A stretch of DNA of 64,000 bases from Platerodrilus igneus (Eukaryota > Arthropoda > Insecta > Coleoptera > Lycidae), in contig JARFIW010001491.1 in assembly GCA_036346225.1 (NCBI GenBank), forward strand, positions 1,736,001 to 1,800,000, read 5' to 3'. The stretch's first letter is position 1. Every line of letters begins with the position of its first letter. Below, piece after piece: positions 34,390 to 45,657 of this stretch. The notes beneath the pieces were generated by a model. That model was not told the origin of the DNA and made no database searches. It was given only the letters and a program-made list of their open reading frames with translations. The position numbers were made by a program, and so were the translations under genes.

Positions 34390-37110
34390 AGTACAGAAAA
34401 AGATCCGTGAACATTCTGCGAGTCGGAGCGTGGAATGTCAGAAGTATGAAACAAGTAGGTAAGCTAAAGAACCTGAAACTCGAAATGAATAGGTTAGCAC
34501 TAAACATAGTAGGAATAAGGGAAGTCCGCTGGCCAGAGGCGGAAGATTTTTGGAGTGGAGACTTCAGTGTAATTCACACAAGATCAGAGGAAAAATTCGG
34601 GTGTGGGGATAGTTATGCAAAGAAAGATAGGACGATGTGTAGAAAACTACTTACAAAAGAACGAAAGAGTACTCATGGTTAGTTTTGAATCTAAACCAGT
34701 AAATACAGTAATAATAAAGTATACATGCCCACCTCTAGCTACAGTGAGGAAGAGGTAGAGACGATCTACAAAGATATCGAAGACATACTAAGATACGTAA
34801 AAGGACATGAAAATTTAATAATTACGAGGGATTTTAATGCAGTGGTAGGTGAGGGTAGGGAAAGAGCGATAGTAGGTTTATTTGGTTTAGACACCAGAAA
34901 TGACAGGGGAAATAGGCTGGTAGAATTTTGCGACAAGAACAACTTAGCCATCACAAACACATTATTTCAACATCATGTTAGAAGACGATACACGTGGAAG
35001 ATGCTAGGAGATATAGGAAGATATCAAATAGATTACATTATTGTTAGACAACGGTTTAGAAATCAAGTAAAAGGATGTAGAAGCTACCGGAAAGCAGATA
35101 TAGACACTGACCACAACATCGTAATTATGAAGGCCGGACTAAAATTTAAAAATCTGAAAAAGAGGAACGGAAAAAGGCACTTTGACTTTGAGAAGTTAAA
35201 AGATAAAGATATCCACGAAAGACTTGAAAAAAAGTCAAATGAATTGCTGAAAGATATCGGGAAAATTTCTGATACTAAGGAAGTAGAACCAGAATGGAAT
35301 AACTTTAAATCTAGCTTAGACATGGCGGCCAGAGATATTCTGGGGTATACACAAAAACAAAACAAGAAACCATGGATAACAACAGACATCCTGAATTTAA
35401 TCGAAGAAAGACGAAAATACAAAAATAGATCAGATGAAACAGGATAACAGAGAAACAAAGCCATTAAATGGGAAATTATTCGGAAATGGAGGAAAGCTAA
35501 AGAACCATTGAATTGATGAAAAGTGCAAAGAGGTACAAACTAAGATGGAAATAGGAAAGACAGACGAAGCATACAAATTAATTAGAATGAATTTTAGAGA
35601 TATAAAACCATATAGCACAAATATAAGGGACGCGGTAGGAAACGTCATTATAGAAAATGTAGAGAAAGTAGCTAGATGGCAGGAATATATAGGAAATTTA
35701 TATTCAGGAGAGAAACTAACAGCATTAGAACAGGAATCAGACATTGAAAATGATGACCTGGGATATCTTATACTTAGAGATGAGTTTGAATTAGCATTAA
35801 AAAGCCTGAAAAATGGTAAAGAGCCCGTTACAGATAAGGTGCAAGCAGAAACTCTAAAAGCCGCTGGATAAGCAGTAACAGAACGTCTCCTTCGACTTGT
35901 TAGCAATATGTATGAGTGAGGCGAGATACACAAAGATTTCAAACGTAACATCATAGTAACTATACCAACAAAAGAGGCGCGGATAGATGTGAAAATTTTC
36001 GAACAATAAGGTTGACCGCACACGTTTCAAAAATATTAACTAGAATTGTACTCTGAGGGTGATAATGGAGAAAACAATAAAGGGGAATAGAGGGGAAAGC
36101 GTATATATAGGGTTTGTAGATTTGGAAAGAGCATTCGACAATGTGAAATGGAAAAAAATGTTCGACATACTCAAAAAGATTGGAAACAGGAGTAATAGAA
36201 TTAGAGCAAGAAAGTAGAGAAATAAATATTAGGAAAGGGGTGAAACAGGGATGTGCCTTATCCCCATTAATTTTTAACTTGTACATAGAAGAGACAATGA
36301 ATACTGTCAAATGCCGGAAGACATTTGGAATTAATATGCAGGGACAAAAGATTGATATGCTTAGATTTTCAGATGATATAGCGGTATTAGCATCTAGCAA
36401 AGAAGAGTTAGAAGCTGCTCTTAATGAAATGGGAACAGTTCTAACGGAGAGATATGGTATGAAAATTAACAAAAACAAAACTAAAGTTCTAGTATGCAAA
36501 AGAAGGGGAAAATAAATCAAAAACAAGAATACAAATAAGTAACGAGAACTTACAAGAGGTTAAGGATTTCTACTACCTACGAAGTCAAATAACCCAAGAT
36601 GGGAAAAGCGCTAAAGATATGAAACAAAAATTAGCACGAGCTCGTGCTACATTTAACAAGAAAAAGCAACTACTGTGCTCAAAGACCACACACACAGAAA
36701 CAAGGAAAAGATTGCTTAAAACATATGTGTGGAGCACAGCACTACACGGCTTTGAAGCCTGAACAGTAGGAGAAGCAGACAAAAAATGAAACGTGGTGCT
36801 ACAGACGTATGATGAAGATATCGTGGACAGACAAAGTAAAGAACAAAGAGGTACTAGAAATGGTAGGGGAAGAAAGAAATATGTAGAAAACAGTAAAAAA
36901 TAGAAGAGATAGGACGATAGGCCATATACTAAGACTTAAGGGAATAGTGCGGAGTATATTAGACGCAGCGATAGGAAAAAAGAGAAGTAGAGGTAGACCT
37001 AGGTTAGACTACTGCACACAGATAGTGAAAGATGTGGGCTGTAAGAATTTCAGGAAAGTGTGTAGCTCAGAATAGAAATCAATGGAGGTACGCTTCCAGC
37101 CAGTCGCAAG
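34390..37110 (+). pseudogene. LINE endonuclease/reverse-transcriptase gene, decayed
   Basis: In order: the endonuclease start (LRVGAWNVRSM, NIVGIREVRW) in 34405-34560; its later motifs (RDFNAVVG in 34725-34850, TDHNIVIM near 35110); the reverse-transcriptase motif GFVDLERAFDNVKW near 36110; GVKQGCALSPLIFNLYIEE near 36240; and the catalytic box as FSDDIAVLA near 36366. The C-terminal segment (TIGHILRLKG, RGRPRLDY) is near 36920-37000. Frameshifts near 34590, 34680, 35450 and 35880-36180 and several stops inactivate it. The Gly before Asp in the endonuclease GDFN motif is Arg. Clade assignment (RTE-like) rests on motif memory. Confidence 0.85.
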
Positions 37111-37303
37111 ATGGAAAATCTAATGACAATAATAATTACTGTACTTAAACATGGTGATGATTATTATAAACAACTACAGATATTGGTTTTGCAATACTCT
37201 CAACTAATGTTAATTGTGCGAAAGGACAACTATTAATACGGCAAATGTCTAAGTGTTGGGGGATCCTTGGCAGCCACAGGCTGCTTATTCTCCTCCATAT
37301 ACC

Positions 37304-37609
37304 GTTCATTTTACATTTCCAATGCTCCACCCGTAGGTACTACATTGGCCAGGAGGCGAGTTTTTTGTTGCCTGCAAATTTAGAATTTTGCCGAACCCTT
37401 GCCGTTCCAGGCAAGGTATGGATCTTTAACGTGCGTGACAACACTCACACACGGGACCTCCATTTAACCTCTCATCCGAACGAGGGCGTAATTTTTGTGA
37501 AAAATGCTCACCTACCATTTTTCAAGCAGTCGGCCGTGTCGGGATTTGAACCCGAGACCTTGGGATCCGTAATCTCACGCTTACTACATTGATCCACGGC
37601 GACGCCCCC
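37304..37609 (-). mobile_element. tRNA-derived SINE, copy 2, nested in the LINE
   Basis: Flanked by a 12-bp duplication with one mismatch: CCTCCATATACC (37292-37303) and CCTCCACATACC (37609-37620). On the minus strand the B-box is perfect (GGTTCAAATCCC). The body repeats copy 1: CGTTCGGATGAGAGGTTAAA, GGTCCCGTGTGTGAG, ACGTTAAAGATCC and GGGTTCGGCAAAATTC. The head is shortened or diverged at the A-box. It post-dates the LINE, which post-dates the Tc1 element. Confidence 0.88.
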
Positions 37610-38505
37610 CTCCACATACCACTGAAATGGGGCATATAATTAGAAAACAATAGAAGGGAATCGAGTTGTATATAGACTGTTGGGAGAATTGCAGGGAACT
37701 GTGTAGGCTAGCTCAGAATATAAATAAGCTGAGGTACAAATCCAACCAGATTCAAGACGTAAAACCCAATGACAAAGAAATAAGTGCTCTTAAATCTGAA
37801 AATTATTATAAACAATTACAGGTATTGATTGTACAATATTTTCAACTAATGTTGATTGTGCGAAAAGATAAATTGGAAAACTATTAATTCGACAAAGGTT
37901 CGAGTGCTGGAAGAACTTGGCAGCCATAGGTTGCTTAACCCTTCCATATACCACTGAATCTCGGGGTAGTAGGGTATATAACTGTAAAACAATAGAAGGT
38001 GACCGAACTGCATCAAACAAGAAAGAACAGCAGCTATGTTCAAAGACAACGAACATAGATACAAGAAGAAAACTGTTCAAAGCATAGTGTGGAGCACACC
38101 ACAGTACATCTATGAAATAGGGGCAGTAGGAAAAGCAGACAGAAAGAGATAGAAGCCTTCTGGAATGTTGTGCTTCAGATGTATGAGGATGGTAGCGTGG
38201 ACAGACAAAGTTAATAACGAATAGGTTGTTGAAATAGCAAAGGAATAAAGATATCTGTGGAAAACAAAAAAAAAATAGGAGATATAAAAGGACAGGATAC
38301 GTTCTAAGGCATTTCTGGGGGATAATACGGGATATATTACAAACAGAGATAGGAAAAATAGAAGTAGAGCGAGATCAGACTTTCGCAAACAAATAGTGAT
38401 AGATGCAGACAGCAAATTTCAGTGAAATGTGTAGGTTGGTTCAGACTAGGAAACAATGAGGGTACGCGTCCAACCAGTTCTAGGACTGAAGACTTGATGA
38501 TGATG

Positions 38506-38513
38506 ACCATAAT
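38506..38513. repeat. LINE target-site duplication, right
   Basis: ACCATAAT directly after the GATGATGATG tail; partner of 34253-34260. Confidence 0.85.
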
Positions 38514-39100
38514 GTCACGGTTCGGTGCGCATGCCTTTCAACACAAAAATTTAACATTGGCACGTTCCCCACGTCTTCGTCCGACTCTCATGCGGCCATT
38601 ATGCATTCCTAAACAGAATCGAGATTCCTCACTGAATACTGTCGTATACCACTCCAGGTTCTAGTATAATCGCAAACTGTACCACTCTAAACGTTGCTGT
38701 CGGCGTTGAACCGTAAGCGGTAACACACTATGTGATCGATAGCATTGCAAACCGAAAGCCCTAAATCAGCGATAAACCGTTCGAAGGGTTACAGGACGAC
38801 TTTCATTACCTAACCAAAATCAGCAATTGACCTGATACTGGATCATCGGTATCTTGAGCAATTGGGCAAAGATGACAGTTGTGTACCTCATTAGTTTGTC
38901 TTCGGTCAACCGTTCCTTTTTACGACATTCCTAGCCCTCCCTAGTCCATATTTGATAACAACGCATAATTGTACATTAGTTCCAGCTAAGGCGAATTCCC
39001 TGAACGAAAAACCACCTTCATACAACCCAACTATTCGACTTCTGCCGAATTCGCTCAACTGGCGGTAATTTCCACATTGGCGTATTTTAGGCATAATCAC
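38514..39100 (-). pseudogene. Tc1-like transposase, N-terminal part
   Basis: A minus-strand start at 39100 opens MIMPKIRQCGNYRQLSEFGR, then RIVGLYEGGFSFRE, the first helix-turn-helix of Tc1 transposases. It then frameshifts. Near 38570-38660 another frame reads EESRFCLG and MRVGRRRGER, the family's DESRF region, where the first catalytic Asp is replaced by Glu. The frame then runs into the LINE insertion. Confidence 0.85.
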
Positions 39101-39659
39101 CCCCTTAAAACACGAAAATCAACTAAAGTTTAACAGATACAACACAAAATTCAACCAAAACTTGCAAGAAAAACAACGGATAATAATGTTAAAAAGAAAC
39201 CACAGAAGTGTCAGATATATCAATACCCCTTGATTTATCGCAACGAAATTTTAACCAAATACTACCTTTGAGTAGTTAAACATCTGCTAAGTCTGGTCAA
39301 AAAATTCCCAACCCTTCTTGATGTTGCAATTTCCATGTCACTGAGTATATTTGTATTGGCAATAATTGAAATTAATTCCTAGAAAAATATCGACTTTGTT
39401 ACGTTTTTAAAATTTTACTGTGCGAGTAATTTTTTGCGCCCCAAATGACAAAGCCCTGAAACAATGCTTTCCTCGTTTACCGCATAGAGCTGTCCATGGT
39501 TAACGGTATAAAATTTAGCAATAAATAATAACTAACAGTTTCTTGTAATCAAAATGCAGAAATTAACGTTTTTGAAAAACAGTATCGTGAACTTATAATT
39601 AACAGTTAAATCTACATTCTAGCAAATATTTTTAGTAAGTAGAATAAAAAAAGGCTTAC

Positions 39660-39777
39660 CATTTCGAATAACTGTTAGTTGATTATCAATAGTTAAAGTT
39701 TTCACTGAGCTCAAGAGAAATAACGCACAAACACTTTCGAATATGATCCAAGACAATAATTTTACGGGGATGTTCAT
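39660..39777 (-). CDS. PAN-domain/Arg-Pro-rich secreted protein, exon 1 with signal peptide
   Basis: ATG at 39777 opens MNIPVKLLSWIIFES, followed by VCALFLLSSVKT. This is a short basic start, a hydrophobic core and a small-residue region, as in a secretory signal peptide of about 25 residues. The exon ends AAT G/GTAAGCC at 39660 in phase 1, joining exon 2 to give Asp-Cys at the start of the PAN domain. The upstream context of the ATG is AAAA, favourable for insects. An in-range core promoter was not identified; a TTATAAA at about 39800 is too close to the ATG to be its TATA box unless the leader is extremely short. A non-coding 5' exon may exist. Confidence 0.8.
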
Positions 39778-39779
39778 TT

Positions 39780-41410
39780 TTAAGCACAACTAGTTGGTTT
39801 ATAAAGCTTCAATGCACATCTTTAATTACATCCTAAGAGATTTTGACCACTTTTAAATTTAAACTTTTACTTTTATTTAATTATTCCAATTGATCGATTA
39901 AATGTTTCCTTTATTGAGAAACCGGTGACTTTCAATCTCAATGGTTTACTTAATTACTGTTTTCTTAGTACAACACGGTCGAAGACGCTAAACACATTCT
40001 GGACTTCTGAAGGATATTCTTTAAATAAAACCAATGGCGAATACGAAGAATTCAGCACGATCGTGATTCAGATATAACTGAAATAAGAACTGAAGCATAG
40101 AGTGAATCGAACACCCATAGGGTTATTCACACATAATAAAGCAACTTATACAACAGGCACAAGAAATGTTGTTTCAGCCAAGAGTAATTGGATATAATTT
40201 CGGGTTCCTTCTGAAGAATTTAACGAACCTTAATTGGTATTTTTCTTCTTAAAATAACAGTGTATACCTCGATCTGTAATCACTATTTAATTAGTACCCT
40301 GAGGAATATCAAGCCGGTTTTATGAATAATTTTCACACAGTTTAGATTTGTACAAATGACTAAACCGAAGCAGTTGCAGAATGTTACAATTTATTTATTG
40401 TAATTTTACGATTCCTCGAAGACAACATTCGTTATGAATTTTATATAGCTACTAAATAGTTCAAAAATTGGACTATATCTAGTAATTTTGACTAGTCGCA
40501 TTTTTAAAGTCGAAACTTTAATTATTAATATACAATAATTTTATTTGAAATAGTTTATAATTATGGTTTTGAAATATCAGGCGCCATCGGTCGATATTTA
40601 AACATTTTGAGCAATTCAACATGGCGTACAATTTGGCATCGGAATGTTTGAAAATTTCATACATAAAAAACCCGGTTTAACTCTTTTATATCTTTTTACG
40701 CTTTTTAACCGACTAGCTCAAAGATGCGATGAGGCTTCTTTAGTCTCAGGTTGGGTTCAATGCTTTACTTATTAAATGCCTCAAATTCTATTTTTTTTTC
40801 CATTTTAAAAGCCTCTCCGATAATATTAGGCCGCTTTAACATTTTTATAATATAAGATTTAGGTCACAACTAATGTATTAAGAGAAATTTCAGTAAAGAT
40901 TTTTAAGGATAATGTTCAAAAACTTACATAGCTTTCCACGGTAGAGCTGTCTTTCCCTGTGACTCACAACAGTGACCAGATCCAATTTTCCTTTTTATAA
41001 TCTAAAGTCTTTTTTTGCAAATTCAAAATTGTTCAAGAAATTTTGTTGATTGATTTACGCAAAAATTTCTACTTACATAAACTGTCTCTCACTTAATTTA
41101 GACAATTATAGTACTAGCAGAAATGATTTAGATTATAACCACAGTTTTTAAGAAATAAAAGTAGGTAAGCCACCTTTGTATGAGCGCAAAATCCTTCCTT
41201 TTTACATGTAAATTTTCATAAGAAAATCTATGGTTCCAGCAAGGTCATTCATTCCAGATCCACGGGGCGTCACTTTTATTAAAAATTTATTCCTACATTA
41301 TATCCGCACAAACACTAGGCAAGAATTAATCAATAAATAAATAAAAATTTATTACATACGATATACATAGTAGTAATCAATATTTTTCCTATATCCTCAT
41401 TTACAATAAT
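39780..41410. other. Upstream region of the PAN-domain gene
   Basis: AT-rich and without recognised coding sequence or repeats. The promoter probably lies here or further upstream, but no element could be placed with confidence. Confidence 0.4.
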
Positions 41411-41414
41411 AGGA

Positions 41415-41444
41415 TTATATATATATAGGTATATATATATATAC

Positions 41445-41475
<31 letters not shown>

Positions 41476-41492
41476 CATACATATATATATAC

Positions 41493-41535
<43 letters not shown>

Positions 41536-41537
41536 TC
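41415..41537. repeat. (TA)n/(TACATA)n compound microsatellite
   Basis: About 120 bp of TA runs broken regularly by TACATA units. The Tyr/Ile-rich open frames across it are trivial. Confidence 0.95.
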
Positions 41538-41539
41538 TA

Positions 41540-43520
41540 TTCATACACCTACCTGTTACCTCTAAAAAAAACTTCCTCTCATTGTCACCATAGAAACCTA
41601 AATAGAAATCCACATCAATCATGCATTCAAAAATAACTCAATTAACCAAAATATCACACTATATTTATCTGACATCCGAATTACATTATTTTCAAATTTA
41701 AACTACCATCGCTTTATATACTTCATGTGTTCACTAAATTTTATAACAATCATTTTGGATATTGATAACCCTTTCAACACATAACTTTTTATTAAAGTAA
41801 GAGGGCATTCCTCATACCTTACGCTACCCTTCGTCTTAGCATGAGCTCATCTTAAAACTTTATAGATGTGCATATAAATTCTCTGCATGACCAAATATCA
41901 AAAAGCCCTCTATACCTCTTTACAACTTTTGGTTATCTGCAAATTAATGAATAATGCTCAAAAATTAATTTCGTATTAACAGTCCTATAAAGGTCTGTTC
42001 AAATAAAAATCAAATCAAATAATAATAAAACACATCAAAACACCACAAACACTATGAAAATATTCACCATGAAATGTCTTATTCTATCTCCTAAGTTGTA
42101 GTTTTCATACTGCGGTCCACCAACTAGCCCCTTTTAGATGTTGCCGTCTGGTAGGTCCTCCGTCTATCCATTAATTCCATAATCGAATCCCCATGTGTAC
42201 CATACATGCCTCTACTCCAAGAACTCTTCTTTTATAAGTTCCAATCAAAATATCAAATCTCCAAATTTCGTTCTTTTTATTGCAAATAAATTGTACTACC
42301 CAAACCTCGCTTTTATCCTCATTCAAACAATTTTCAGATTCCACTACTTCTCGTGCATCCAAACAAAAATCTTTGTACTTACATCTCAACTTCACTATTT
42401 AATAATAACGCTTTATCAGCTTTTACATAAACTTTATTTAATTAGACTGCACTAATTCACTTGAAAGTAAACTAACTGTATCACAGATGGGATAAAAGAG
42501 AGTGAGACCCCTCTCTGTTACTGATTATATAATGCAAACTGCCCCCCCCCCTGTTTACAAAATAGCACGTATACTTGTTTAACCGATAATTTTGTTTCCC
42601 CGAAAATCACCAACGACCGTCGATTTTTTGTAATTTTTAATAACACAACACAACAGTACGCGGTAATCCATTTAAAACCGTCAACTGTCCTTTCAAATTC
42701 TCTGGATTAGCCTCTACTCCTCGCTTGATACACGCCTTCAACTTTAAGCAAACATCATTTAGCTTCCTTGTACATATCGCTTTATCGCACACATATGCTT
42801 CTACCACCTGAAATTTTAGCCCTTCTCGTTTTCTCACCTTTTTGAGCGACGCGTGCTTCCTTACAACTATCCTTGAAATTATTGATTTTTGATTCTTTTC
42901 TTCTGGATATACTTTATGTTTCTTTCTTGTACTCATGGCCTTTTATTCAATCTTCGTCTCTTCATTGCTCCTTGCGACTCTATATCTAAGATTAAAAATC
43001 AATATTTTTAACTAACGTATGCTGTTTGTACATCAATTCTGCGTGGTTTTGTTTAAGTCTTTGGCTGCTTTAATTCCAACGACTGTTCTTTCCAATAAGC
43101 TATTAAGTTTGATTGTAGCAACTCTACTAAGAAATATATCTCTCCCCTTGTTATTTGAAACATGTTGGTTTTTACGTTTGAAACCTAGAAATCGTTATTT
43201 TTAACATGATCAAGGCTTTTAAAACTGTTCCATAGTACTTCATTATCAATCCAATATGCTATAATTTTACCCCAAATTATTATTTCTTATTCTCTTTATT
43301 TACATACATACATAGTCCCTCACTAAATCTAATTAAGGTAAATTATTCGTACATTCATCACGCGTTAAACTAAATCGATATTCCCCTATTATCCATTATT
43401 TAAGATAGAAAATAATTGTTGAAAATCTTTTAACTAAATAAATTTATTTTACTGTATCTAATCGCTCTCAATCCTCTGAGTTCACTTCTGTCCTTATGTA
43501 TTTTATTGACCCTTTTAATT
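41540..43520. other. Stretch with two unrecognised minus open frames
   Basis: Minus frames at 42171-42395 (with LDAREVVESENC, KKNEIWRFDILIGTYKRR) and 42637-42936 (with MSTRKKHKVYPEEKNQ, YVCDKAICTRKLNDVCLKLK) have plausible protein composition and may be pieces of one decayed gene or mobile element. I do not recognise the family and see no splice signals. Poly-C of 13 bases is at 42540-42552. Confidence 0.3.
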
Positions 43521-43523
43521 ACA

Positions 43524-43525
<2 letters not shown>

Positions 43526-43572
<47 letters not shown>
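43526..43572. repeat. (TA)n microsatellite
   Basis: About 23 TA units at the anchored end of a dispersed repeat. Confidence 0.95.
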
Positions 43573-43573
<1 letters not shown>

Positions 43574-43765
43574 CTGTGATTCTCTACAAAAAGTCTCACC
43601 TTAGTAAAAAAAGATATTCGAGCCTCTCGAATTTGGCACCAAGATTTGCTGTGATTCTCGCCCTGTTGAATCTCTTCTGATAATCGCCTCTTTACTCTTT
43701 CCGCCTCGGCTGCTCACCTAGTTAAAACTTTCATCCTCATTCATAAAAAAAAAACATTCCTATAA
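43573..43765 (+). repeat. TA-anchored dispersed repeat, copy 3
   Basis: From the TA array it reads GCTGTGATTCTC, CGAGCCTCTCGAATT, ATCGCCTC...CCTCGGCTGCTC, then ACTTTCATCCTCATTCATAA. The same blocks, inverted, lie at 63219-63060. The CCTCGGCTGCTC box resembles the GCCTCGGCTAGCTC box of the other TA-anchored copies, so this may be a third subfamily. Confidence 0.65.
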
Positions 43766-44379
43766 AATAAATACGCAGAAGATAAGATAAAACCTAATTA
43801 ATCTTCACGCAATTACGCTTGTAATAAAGAAGTAACAATAAGCGCTTTGATAAGAAAACGCACTTTAAAAGATGAGTTTAAGTAAATACATAAACGAAAA
43901 CAGCAATCGTGTTACATCGTTTATTTTTGTACAATTCTCCAAAAGCTTTATCTACACAAAACAACAGACATAAGCTAAAAGTCCAGCGACGATAACAATA
44001 ATAAGGTGATCAAAGCTAGTAAATAACAACATGATACGAAACTCCAAAATAGTTTCATCAGAAATCAGCTTGAAAATATACTAGGAATGTCCAGGACAAA
44101 TATGGTTGGTCGCAACAATTTGCAAGGCTGCTTGGAAAACCAATCCAAATGTAGAGGGAAAACGCTATATAACGCCCAGAGGTGATACGAAACAGTCAGT
44201 CTCAATTTGAAGCACGTCGAATCCATAATACTCTTAATCAAATATTTACGCGTCAGATAAATAAATTTTATATTATAGTGCAAAACAGTGTTGTATATGA
44301 ATTGCGTTAAAAATACGTGAAAAAGCTTTTGCCATTTTTGCAGAAAACGTAAGTAGAAATTGGTTAATTAATTTAAATT

Positions 44380-45183
44380 AAATATTTATAATGATATAGG
44401 GCTTCTAATCCGCGTCTAAAATAATTTTTGTTCACTTCTAAAACAATTCTGGTCCACTTATAATACAATTCTAAATTTATAATACTAAGAAACCTACTAA
44501 TTCCAAGTGTTATTTAAGTGAAGAGGTCCAAGGCGTATACAGAGAAATATAGAATAAAGCACGAGGTAAATTTTGGAAACAAGGGGTAACCATACTGAAT
44601 TATTGGTTCAAACATAAGGAACACAAAGCAGATCATTGGTTGATCCACAACACGCAACAACTCATCAAAATATCACAGGTCAGAGCTGCCTAGTTTTAAG
44701 GAATCTTTTCAAATTTAAATTTTAACACTGAATATATTAATTTTCTCACAGGTTTGTAAGGAGTCAACAAGAACATTTAATACGTTGAAACTTACGTAAA
44801 AATCATAAAAAGGTCTTGAACGTTCTAATTTTTTGTTGTAACAGGTGTCGTTTTGGATGACTTTAAATTAAGTTAAAAAGGATATAAATTTTGGGATAAA
44901 TAATCCATATAATATTAATTGATTGAAGGATGTATTTAAAGGAATACAAAAGTTGTGAAGTGTAAATATTATTTCGTTTCATTATATGAATATTGATTGA
45001 CTTCGTTTTATCAATTCAAACAGGTAATCTTAAGGGGTAAATGAAAATTGATCATCGTAACGTTGTGCACTCTGTGTAAATTAAAAAGGGCTAGCCGTGG
45101 CATAATAAAATTAGAAGATTAAAAGAAACACAGCGGTGGCGTTCAACTGGACGTGTGTCACATCGGCGAACGGCGTTATCATA

Positions 45184-45186
<3 letters not shown>
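44380..45186 (-). repeat. TA-anchored dispersed repeat, copy 4
   Basis: Read on the minus strand from the TA array: CATATGATAACGCCGTTCG, TTTTATTATGCCACGGCTAG, TTACGATGATCAATTTTCAT, GATTACCTGTTTGAATT. It aligns with copy 1 at 5842 onward. Its far end (44390-44480) has diverged 21-bp units such as GAATTGTTTTAGAAGTGAACA, matching the minisatellite position in copy 1. Confidence 0.65.

Positions 45187-45225
<39 letters not shown>
45187..45225. repeat. (TA)n microsatellite
   Basis: About 19 TA units between dispersed repeat copy 4 and a tRNA-bearing repeat. Confidence 0.95.
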
Positions 45226-45231
<6 letters not shown>

Positions 45232-45612
45232 GCGAACAAGATAATTCACATTTGGAATGCAAATGCATGTTTGTTCGCTATTTAATAATTACATCTTTGT
45301 ATTATCCGAACGCAGCAAAATAGGATGATCAAGTTATTGGTACATGAATTATGTATATAACTTGAATCAATTTCCTTAAATGCAAGACGTAATTGAAAAT
45401 CTAAAATAAGAATAAGCTTCAGCAGAATAAATTATAACACATTCTAATCAATTGGCTGCATAGCTCAGTTGGTTAGAGGGTTGATCCGGCAAATCAATGG
45501 TTGCAGGTTCAAATCCTGCTGCAGCTGTTGTTTTAGCGGTTTTCAATTACCAGTTCGATTTGAAATGGTAATTCAACTTTACATAAAAGTTGGGTTTTCA
45601 ATCTTATAACTG

Positions 45613-45615
<3 letters not shown>
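45226..45615 (+). repeat. tRNA-bearing repeat bracketed by (TA)n arrays
   Basis: A 390 bp unit with (TA)n directly on both sides. It matches the 12.4-13.2 kb copies in the blocks CACATTTGGAATGCAAATG, GGATGATCAAGTTATT, TACATGAATTATGTATATAA, TTTCCTTAAATGCAAGACGT, the tRNA-like gene, and AGTTCGATTTGAAATGGTAA. Its left end also forms a small hairpin (GAACAA...TTGTTC). Confidence 0.75.
45454..45527 (+). tRNA. tRNA-like gene, copy 3 (repeat-borne)
   Basis: A cloverleaf can be drawn with acceptor GGCTGCA/TGCAGCT (first pair G-U), D-arm GCTC/GAGG (imperfect), anticodon stem TTGAT/ATCAA with loop CCGGCAA, and T-arm GCAGG/CCTGC with TTCAAAT. The A box TAGCTCAGTTGG and B box GGTTCAAATCC are consensus. 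By position the anticodon would be GGC, again with C instead of U at 33. The anticodon arm differs from the other copies yet keeps pairing. It is probably a tRNA-derived repeat component and not a translating tRNA. Confidence 0.5.

Positions 45616-45656
<41 letters not shown>
45616..45656. repeat. (TA)n microsatellite
   Basis: About 20 TA units between the tRNA-bearing repeat and dispersed repeat copy 5. Confidence 0.95.

Positions 45657-45657
<1 letters not shown>

Larger units (their letters stand above)
34261..38505 (+). mobile_element. RTE-like LINE nested in the Tc1 element
   Basis: The insertion is bounded by the 8-bp ACCATAAT duplication and ends in a short GATGATGATGA tail, a simple-repeat tail like those of RTE-type LINEs. 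The 5' end carries untranslated sequence (CCCCCATTCGGATCTCAGGG) before the endonuclease domain. The 3' part (37100-38505) is internally duplicated: a block with ATTATTATAAACAA, TCAACTAATGTT and TTGGCAGCCA occurs at 37160-37300 and 37800-37940, and the C-terminal coding tail occurs near 36760-37110 and again at 38110-38490. It also contains a SINE. Confidence 0.88.
33680..39345 (-). mobile_element. Tc1-like transposon, split by a nested LINE
   Basis: Terminal inverted repeats of at least 85 bp begin CTCAGTGACATG at both ends, continue through ACCAAGAAGGGTTGGGAATT and reach the ACTACTCAAA block. TA dinucleotides flank both ends (33678-33679 and 39346-39347). Without the nested LINE (34261-38505 plus an 8-bp duplication) the element is about 1.4 kb, normal for Tc1. 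It lies in intron 1, same strand as the host gene. Confidence 0.93.

Noticed and set aside
35084..36526. Minus-strand frames of 126-197 codons across the LINE
   Set aside because: Hydrophobic shadow frames opposite a purine-rich LINE coding strand, where endonuclease and RT motifs are on the plus strand.
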